Source: an uncultured Bacteroidales bacterium (lineage in GTDB: Bacteria; Bacteroidota; Bacteroidia; Bacteroidales; UBA932). Taken from it: a stretch of DNA of 9,482 nt. Every line of letters starts with the position of its first letter. Within the stretch, counting starts at the first letter, position 1. Positions 1 through 4,364 of the stretch are shown one piece after another. The notes below the pieces were generated by a model, which saw only the letters and a program-made list of their open reading frames with translations, did no database searches and had not been told where the DNA came from. Both the position numbers and the translations under genes were made by a program. Where the stretch lies: contig CAMJHW010000049.1 of the NCBI GenBank assembly GCA_946405645.1, forward strand, positions 1 through 9,482, written 5' to 3'.

Positions 1-39
1 GGGGAAGTGAACATTCTGAAGATGGGCGCCTATGTCTGA
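1..39 (+). CDS. 3' end of an unidentified upstream gene (partial)
   Basis: An open frame enters from the left edge and ends at TGA 37-39, giving the C-terminal residues GEVNILKMGAYV. Its stop overlaps the start of era by 8 nt, an arrangement typical of translationally coupled operon genes. Twelve residues are too few to identify the product. In many Bacteroidales fabH precedes era, so a FabH C-terminus is possible, but nothing visible here confirms it. The frame could also be open by chance. Confidence 0.35.
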   Translation, partial: GEVNILKMGAYV

Positions 40-916
40 TCACCGGTCCGGGTTCGTCAACATCATAGGCAATCCCAACGTCGGCAAGTCCACTTTGATG
101 AACGCGATGGTGGGTGAGAAGCTGTCCATCGTGACGGCAAAGGCGCAGACCACCCGGCATCGCATCATGGGCATCGTGAACGGGGAGGACTACCAGATAG
201 TGTATTCCGACACCCCCGGCATCCTGAAGCCCAACTACCGGCTCCAGAAAAACATGATGAATTTCGTCGACGCCGCCATTGGCGACGCCGACATTATCCT
301 ATATGTCACGGATACCGTCGAGACGGCTGACAAGAACGCCGACTACGTCGCCAAGCTGCAACGTCTCGAGTGCCCCGTCATCGTGGTCATCAACAAGATA
401 GACATCAGCGACCAGCCCAAGGTGCTGGAGCTGATGGACTATTGGCACGGGCAGTTGCCTAAGGCCGACATCATTCCCGCCTCCGCCAAGGAGAGGTTCA
501 ACCTCGAGAGCATCTTCGACAGGATAGTCGAAAAGCTCCCTCTGAGCCCGCCATGGTATGACAAGGACACCTTCACCGACCGCAACCTCCGTTTCTTCGC
601 ACAGGAGATTATCCGCGAGAAGATCCTGCTGAACTACAGCCAGGAGATTCCTTACTGCTGCGAAGTGGAGGTGGAGTCGTTCAAGGAAGGAGAGGAGAGA
701 TATGAGATCGGAGCCGTCATCTATGTGATGCGCGATTCGCAGAAAGGCATCATCATAGGCAAGAAGGGCGCCGCCTTGAAGAAGGTGGGGACGGAAGCCC
801 GTATCGACATGGAGGATTTCTTCCAGAAGAAAGTCTTCCTGTCACTGTATGTAAAAGTGGATCCGGACTGGCGCGAGAGCCGCAAGGAACTCCGCCGTTT
901 CGGTTACGAGGATTAA
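32..916 (+). CDS. era: GTPase Era, 16S rRNA-binding ribosome assembly factor
   Basis: This 294-residue protein has the normal Era length and layout. Era couples GTP hydrolysis to late 30S maturation by binding the 3' end of 16S rRNA. The GTPase domain shows every expected motif: G1 GNPNVGKS (13-20), G2 QTTRHRI (39-45), G3 DTPG (60-63), G4 NKID (121-124) and G5 SAK (151-153). The C-terminal KH domain carries the GxxG loop as GKKG (243-246), followed by LKKVG and the family's C-terminal RxxLRRFGY end. The ATG at 32 puts the G1 motif at the usual distance from the N-terminus. No Shine-Dalgarno is evident, and the start overlaps the stop of the preceding frame, so translational coupling is likely. 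In other Bacteroidales era is often followed by der; here a topoisomerase gene follows 33 nt downstream. No key residue is missing. Confidence 0.97.
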   Translation: MSDHRSGFVNIIGNPNVGKSTLMNAMVGEKLSIVTAKAQTTRHRIMGIVNGEDYQIVYSDTPGILKPNYRLQKNMMNFVDAAIGDADIILYVTDTVETADKNADYVAKLQRLECPVIVVINKIDISDQPKVLELMDYWHGQLPKADIIPASAKERFNLESIFDRIVEKLPLSPPWYDKDTFTDRNLRFFAQEIIREKILLNYSQEIPYCCEVEVESFKEGEERYEIGAVIYVMRDSQKGIIIGKKGAALKKVGTEARIDMEDFFQKKVFLSLYVKVDPDWRESRKELRRFGYED

Positions 917-921
917 CTAGA

Positions 922-938
922 GGCGCGCTTGCCGCGCC
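922..938 (+). other. GC-rich intercistronic hairpin between era and the topoisomerase gene
   Basis: GGCGCG (922-927) pairs perfectly with CGCGCC (933-938) around the 5-nt loop CTTGC. The hairpin occupies much of the 33-nt gap and ends just before the Shine-Dalgarno of the next gene. No T tract follows, so it is not a standard intrinsic terminator. It may be an mRNA processing or stability element, or may modulate access to the ribosome binding site. The in-frame TTG at 929 lies in the hairpin loop, which argues against that codon as the start. Confidence 0.5.
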
Positions 939-939
939 C

Positions 940-944
940 GGAGG
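940..944 (+). promoter_or_regulatory. Shine-Dalgarno that decides the topoisomerase start
   Basis: GGAGG lies 5 nt upstream of the ATG at 950, which is canonical spacing. Strong Shine-Dalgarno sites are uncommon in Bacteroidetes, and the other genes in this window lack one. It supports ATG 950 over the in-frame TTG at 929, which would add only seven residues and has no such site. Confidence 0.6.
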
Positions 945-949
945 TTTAT

Positions 950-3700
950 ATGAGCGAAGAATACAACGACGAAGTCCTGGACCCTCAGGAGTCCCTGGAA
1001 GAAGGAGAGGAGATGGTGGACGAGTCCGCCGTCCCGTCGGGAAAGTACGACAAGCTTCTCGGCGACGACAGCCACAAGTTCAAGCTCTCGGGCATGTTCA
1101 AGGACTGGTTCCTTGACTATTCATCCTACGTGATACTGCAGAGGGCCGTCCCCCATATCGTGGACGGTCTCAAGCCCGTGCAGCGCAGGGTGCTGCATGC
1201 CATGTACAAGATGGACGACGGGGCCTACACCAAGGTGGCCAACATCGTCGGACAGGCCATGCAGTACCATCCGCACGGTGACGCGTCCATCCTGGGCGCC
1301 CTCGTGCAGATCGGCCAGAAGGGCTATGCGGTGGACTGCCAAGGTAACTGGGGAAACATACTCACCGGCGACTCGAACGCCGCCCCCCGATACATCGAGG
1401 CGCGGCTCAGCAAGTTCGCCAAGGAAGTCATCTTCGACCCCAAGGTCACCAACTGGATGACATCCTACGACGGCAGGAACCAGGAGCCTACCGAGCTTCC
1501 CGTCCGCTTCCCGCTCCTGCTGGCGCAAGGTACGGAAGGCATCGCCGTGGGTATGGCCTCCAAGATCCTCCCCCATAATTTCAACGAACTCATCGACGCT
1601 TCCATAGCCATCCTCGAGGGCAAGCCCTACGAGCTATATCCGGACTTCCCTACCGGCGGATACGCCGACTGTTCCAAGTATCAGAAAGGCCGCCGCGGCG
1701 GCGTGGTGAAGGTCCGCGCAAAGATCGACAAGATCGACAAGAACACCATAGCGATCACGGAGATCCCGTACAGCAAGACATCCGGAATAGTCATCGATTC
1801 GATCCTCAAGGCAAAGGACAAGGGCAAGATCAAGATCAAGAAGATAGACGACATGACTACGGACCATGTGGAGATCATCATCCACCTGCCCAACGACGTG
1901 TCACCCGACAAGACCATCGACGCCCTCTACGCCTTCACAGACTGCGAGATCAACATTTCTCCCAACGCGTGCGTGATCATGGACAACAAGCCCCAGTTCA
2001 TGGACGTGAACGAGATCCTCGAATACGACACTTATCATACCCGCGACATCCTGGAGCGTCAGCTCCGTATCAAGCTGGAAGAACTCGAGAACGAGTGGCA
2101 CTACAGCTCGCTGGAGCGCATCTTCTTCGAGAACCGCATCTACAAGGTCCTGGAACAGGACCAGAAAACCTGGGAGGAGCAGATAGGCGACGTCTTCGAG
2201 CGCATGAAGGAGTATCAGGACCTGCTGACCCGTGAGATCGTGATGGACGACATCCTGAAGCTCGTGGAAAAGCCCGTCCGCAAGATTTCCAAGTTCGACA
2301 CCAAGGCCATCGACGAGAAGATACGCGGCATCGAAAGCGATATAAACGACGTCAAGGACAAGATCGCACATATCACCCGCTACACTATCGACTGGTTCAA
2401 GGGACTTAAGAAGAAATACGGCAAGGACTTCCCCCGACTCACCGAAATCACCAGCTTCGAGACCATCGCCGCCACCAAGGTCGTGAACAACAATGCAAAG
2501 CTCTACGCAAACAAGGCCGAGGGCTTCGTGGGCATAGGCCTCAAGCGCGACGACAACGGCGAGTACATCTGCGACTGCTCGGACCTGTCGGAGATCATCG
2601 TCATCGGCAAGGACGGCAAGTACATCATCACCAAGGTGACGGACAAGGCCTTCTTCGGAAAGAACCTTCTCTATGTCGGGGTGTTCCACCGCAATGATTC
2701 GCGTACGATATACAACGTGATCTACCGCGAGGGCAAGACCTCGGTATCATACGCCAAACGCTTCGCAATCACTTCCGTGACCCGCGACAAAGAGTACGAC
2801 ATCACGACCGGGGCTCCGGGGTCGACCATCCTGTGGTTCACCGCGAACCACAACGGCGAGGCCGAGTCCGTGCGCATTTATCTGCGCCCGCGCGCCAAAC
2901 TGAAGAAATCGTCCATGGAGTACGATTTCTCCACGCTTGCCATCAAGGGCAAGACTTCGCGAGGAAACCTCGTGTCCAAGAACCCCATCCAGCGCATCCA
3001 GCTCAAGAGCAAGGGCGTGTCCACGATTTCCGGAAAGGACATCTGGTACGACGCCGACATCCAGAAGCTCAACGAGGACGGCAGGGGCCTGTACCTCGGC
3101 CAGTTCGAGACAGACGACAAGGTCCTGGCGATTTTCAAGAACGGCACGTTCTATACTACGTCCTTCGACCTGGTGAACAAGTATCAGGGCGACGTACTCA
3201 AGATAGAGAAGTTCGACCCGAACAAGACATATACCGCCCTGTATTGGGACGCTTCCGTCAAGGCATTCTATGTCAAACGTTTCTCGTTCATCCTGAGTGA
3301 CAACACTCCGGTGTCCTTCATCGCCGAAGGACGCAGTTCCTACCTGGTGGACATCAGCGAGGACAAGCATCCGCAGGTGAAGGTCACTTTCGCGGGCAAG
3401 TACGCACACAGGGAGCCGGAACTGATAGATGCGGAAGATTTTATTGCCAAGAAAGGCATTGCCGCAAAGGGCAAGAAATGCCACTCGTGGGATCTCAAGA
3501 AAGTCGAGTTCGCCGAGCCTCTGATGAAGCCGGAGGATCTCGAAGAGGAAAAGCCGGAAGCCGAACCGGAGAATCTCGCCGGCGAGATCGACATGTCCGA
3601 CATCATCGACACTCCGGATGAGATCGAACTCCCCGATATCGACATGAGCACCATCAACGTCCCCGAAGTCGATGACGGCGAGGACCTCACGCTGTTCTAG
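950..3700 (+). CDS. parC: Type IIA topoisomerase A subunit, ParC/GyrA-like (topoisomerase IV subunit A)
   Basis: This 916-residue protein is the DNA-cleaving subunit of topoisomerase IV or gyrase; it pairs with a ParE/GyrB ATPase not seen here. The breakage-reunion domain starts near residue 50 (YSSYVILQRAVP, DGLKPVQRRVLHAMY). The catalytic tyrosine is Tyr148 in AAPRYIEARLS, next to Arg147. A charged, probably coiled-coil tower segment follows around 370-480. A beta-rich C-terminal domain runs from about 510 to 850; it has only a degenerate GyrA-box-like KGKTSRGN (about 666-673) instead of QRRGGKG. That favours the ParC-like paralogue over true GyrA. The last 58 residues are strongly acidic (22 Asp/Glu), and the first 40 are acidic too. 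In the quinolone region after HPHGD the sequence is ASILG, so the positions equivalent to E. coli GyrA Ser83 and Asp87 are Ala112 and Gly116. ATG 950 was chosen for its GGAGG. The gene is 1 nt from aroK. The ParC-versus-GyrA assignment is less certain than the family. Confidence 0.92.
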   Translation: MSEEYNDEVLDPQESLEEGEEMVDESAVPSGKYDKLLGDDSHKFKLSGMFKDWFLDYSSYVILQRAVPHIVDGLKPVQRRVLHAMYKMDDGAYTKVANIVGQAMQYHPHGDASILGALVQIGQKGYAVDCQGNWGNILTGDSNAAPRYIEARLSKFAKEVIFDPKVTNWMTSYDGRNQEPTELPVRFPLLLAQGTEGIAVGMASKILPHNFNELIDASIAILEGKPYELYPDFPTGGYADCSKYQKGRRGGVVKVRAKIDKIDKNTIAITEIPYSKTSGIVIDSILKAKDKGKIKIKKIDDMTTDHVEIIIHLPNDVSPDKTIDALYAFTDCEINISPNACVIMDNKPQFMDVNEILEYDTYHTRDILERQLRIKLEELENEWHYSSLERIFFENRIYKVLEQDQKTWEEQIGDVFERMKEYQDLLTREIVMDDILKLVEKPVRKISKFDTKAIDEKIRGIESDINDVKDKIAHITRYTIDWFKGLKKKYGKDFPRLTEITSFETIAATKVVNNNAKLYANKAEGFVGIGLKRDDNGEYICDCSDLSEIIVIGKDGKYIITKVTDKAFFGKNLLYVGVFHRNDSRTIYNVIYREGKTSVSYAKRFAITSVTRDKEYDITTGAPGSTILWFTANHNGEAESVRIYLRPRAKLKKSSMEYDFSTLAIKGKTSRGNLVSKNPIQRIQLKSKGVSTISGKDIWYDADIQKLNEDGRGLYLGQFETDDKVLAIFKNGTFYTTSFDLVNKYQGDVLKIEKFDPNKTYTALYWDASVKAFYVKRFSFILSDNTPVSFIAEGRSSYLVDISEDKHPQVKVTFAGKYAHREPELIDAEDFIAKKGIAAKGKKCHSWDLKKVEFAEPLMKPEDLEEEKPEAEPENLAGEIDMSDIIDTPDEIELPDIDMSTINVPEVDDGEDLTLF

Positions 3701-3701
3701 C

Positions 3702-4304
3702 ATGGTCATCGCGCTGACCGGTTTCATGGGATGCGGGAAAAGCAGCGTCGGGAGGGAGCTCTCGACGCTGCTGGGCATTCCACTTATAGACCTCGACCGG
3801 TACATAGAGAAGAAAGCCGGGAGAAGCATTCCCGACATTTTCGCCCAGGATGGCGAAACCGCCTTCCGCAACCTCGAATCCGAAGCGCTGAAGGAACTTT
3901 TGAGTGGGGTATTCCCCCTCGAAAAAGTCCTTCGGACCCCCCCAAAGCTTAACGCTTGGGTCCCCCCCTCTTATGTTGCCGAGGGTGGCACATTTTTCGA
4001 GGGGGAATACCCCGCTCAAAATAACCTTATCCTATCGCTAGGAGGGGGGACGATACTGAGGCCGGAGAATGCGGCGCTGATCAAGGAGCGCTGCAAATGC
4101 TTCTTCCTAAGGGCTACCGAAGAGACCTTGCGCCTGCATTTGGGCGGCGAGCAGAGCCAGCGGCCGCTGCTGAAGAGCGGCGGCTTCGAGGCGCTCCTGC
4201 GGGAGCGCACGCCGCTCTACACCGCCGCGGCAGACTTCATTATCGACGTCGACAGCCTTTCGCCGATGCAGGTCGCAGGAATAATCGCCAACCTGATCTC
4301 ATAA
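3702..4304 (+). CDS. aroK: Shikimate kinase with an in-frame palindromic insertion
   Basis: The product phosphorylates shikimate to shikimate-3-phosphate with ATP, in the cytoplasmic chorismate pathway. Visible motifs are Walker A GFMGCGKS (7-14), the shikimate-binding Asp32 (DLDRYIE) and Arg56 (FRNLE), the GGG motif (114-116), the lid arginine Arg154 (SQRPLL) and Arg169 (RERTPLY). At 200 residues it is longer than the usual 170-175. The excess lies between FRNLE and GGG, where residues 68-106 are encoded by a palindromic DNA element (3898-4021). From memory, relatives have about 17 residues between these motifs; here there are 54. Both flanks match the family and no frame is broken, so the enzyme may still work with an extra loop beside the shikimate pocket, but impaired activity cannot be excluded. 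ATG 3702 is 1 nt after the preceding stop and has no Shine-Dalgarno, so translational coupling is likely. An in-frame ATG at 3672 would overlap the upstream gene and add ten non-family residues. Confidence 0.93.
   Translation: MVIALTGFMGCGKSSVGRELSTLLGIPLIDLDRYIEKKAGRSIPDIFAQDGETAFRNLESEALKELLSGVFPLEKVLRTPPKLNAWVPPSYVAEGGTFFEGEYPAQNNLILSLGGGTILRPENAALIKERCKCFFLRATEETLRLHLGGEQSQRPLLKSGGFEALLRERTPLYTAAADFIIDVDSLSPMQVAGIIANLIS
3898..4021. repeat. 124-bp palindromic MITE- or BIME-like element inserted in aroK
   Basis: The left arm (3898-3926) and right arm (3993-4021) are inverted repeats of 29 nt that match at 28 positions; the one mismatch (3905 T against 4014 G) would be a G-U pair in RNA. 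Each arm alone can also fold: GAG, bulged T, GGGG, loop TATT, CCCCCTC on the left and the mirror image on the right. The 66-nt centre holds smaller hairpins: GTCC-TTC-GGAC (3927-3937), CCCAAAGC with GCTTGGG around 3941-3960, and TGCC with GGCA around 3977-3989. It also has two runs of seven C (3937-3943 and 3962-3968). The element contains no transposase and shows no clear target-site duplication. It is open in the aroK frame and, in the same codon register, on the opposite strand. I know of no named family with this sequence; mobility is inferred from the structure and its position inside a conserved gene. Confidence 0.8.
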
Positions 4305-4328
4305 GAGCTTATTTTACAATTTTTTTAG

Positions 4329-4336
4329 TATCTTTG
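4329..4336 (+). promoter_or_regulatory. Bacteroidetes-type -7 promoter motif for the outer membrane protein gene
   Basis: TATCTTTG fits the Bacteroidetes consensus TAnnTTTG exactly, with 28 nt between its last base and ATG 4365. It sits in the 60-nt AT-rich gap after aroK, including a T-rich run just upstream. I see no convincing -33 TTTG at the usual spacing. It implies the gene is transcribed separately from aroK with a leader of roughly 20-25 nt. Confidence 0.6.
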
Positions 4337-4364
4337 TAACCTAACTGAAAAACTCCCCCGGACC

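Noticed and set aside
929..949. TTG at 929 as an earlier start of the topoisomerase gene
   Set aside because: It lies in the loop of the intercistronic hairpin, has no ribosome binding site and adds only seven residues. ATG 950 has GGAGG at ideal spacing.
1901..3871. Long minus-strand open frames opposite the topoisomerase gene (up to 374 codons)
   Set aside because: They oppose a well-supported gene, show no recognisable motifs, and are Val/Leu/Asp-rich translations expected from the complement of GC-biased codons.
3898..4021. The aroK palindrome as a factor-independent terminator or an attenuator
   Set aside because: It is in the middle of a gene, the arms are separated by 66 nt, no T tract follows the right arm, and the coding frame continues through it.
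3898..4021. The aroK palindrome as part of a CRISPR array or a tRNA-like gene
   Set aside because: There is a single inverted pair with no direct repeats and spacers, and no tRNA consensus such as GGTTCGAATCC or an acceptor/anticodon layout.
3702..4304. aroK as a pseudogene disrupted by the palindromic insertion
   Set aside because: The insertion keeps the frame, has no stop, and all catalytic and substrate-binding residues before and after it are present. Loss of function remains possible but is not shown by the sequence.
4300..4330. Intrinsic terminator after aroK (ATAAG-AG-CTTAT followed by T-rich sequence)
   Set aside because: The stem is only 5 bp, AT-rich, and would need a 2-nt loop, which is sterically unlikely. 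The T-rich stretch fits the promoter region better.
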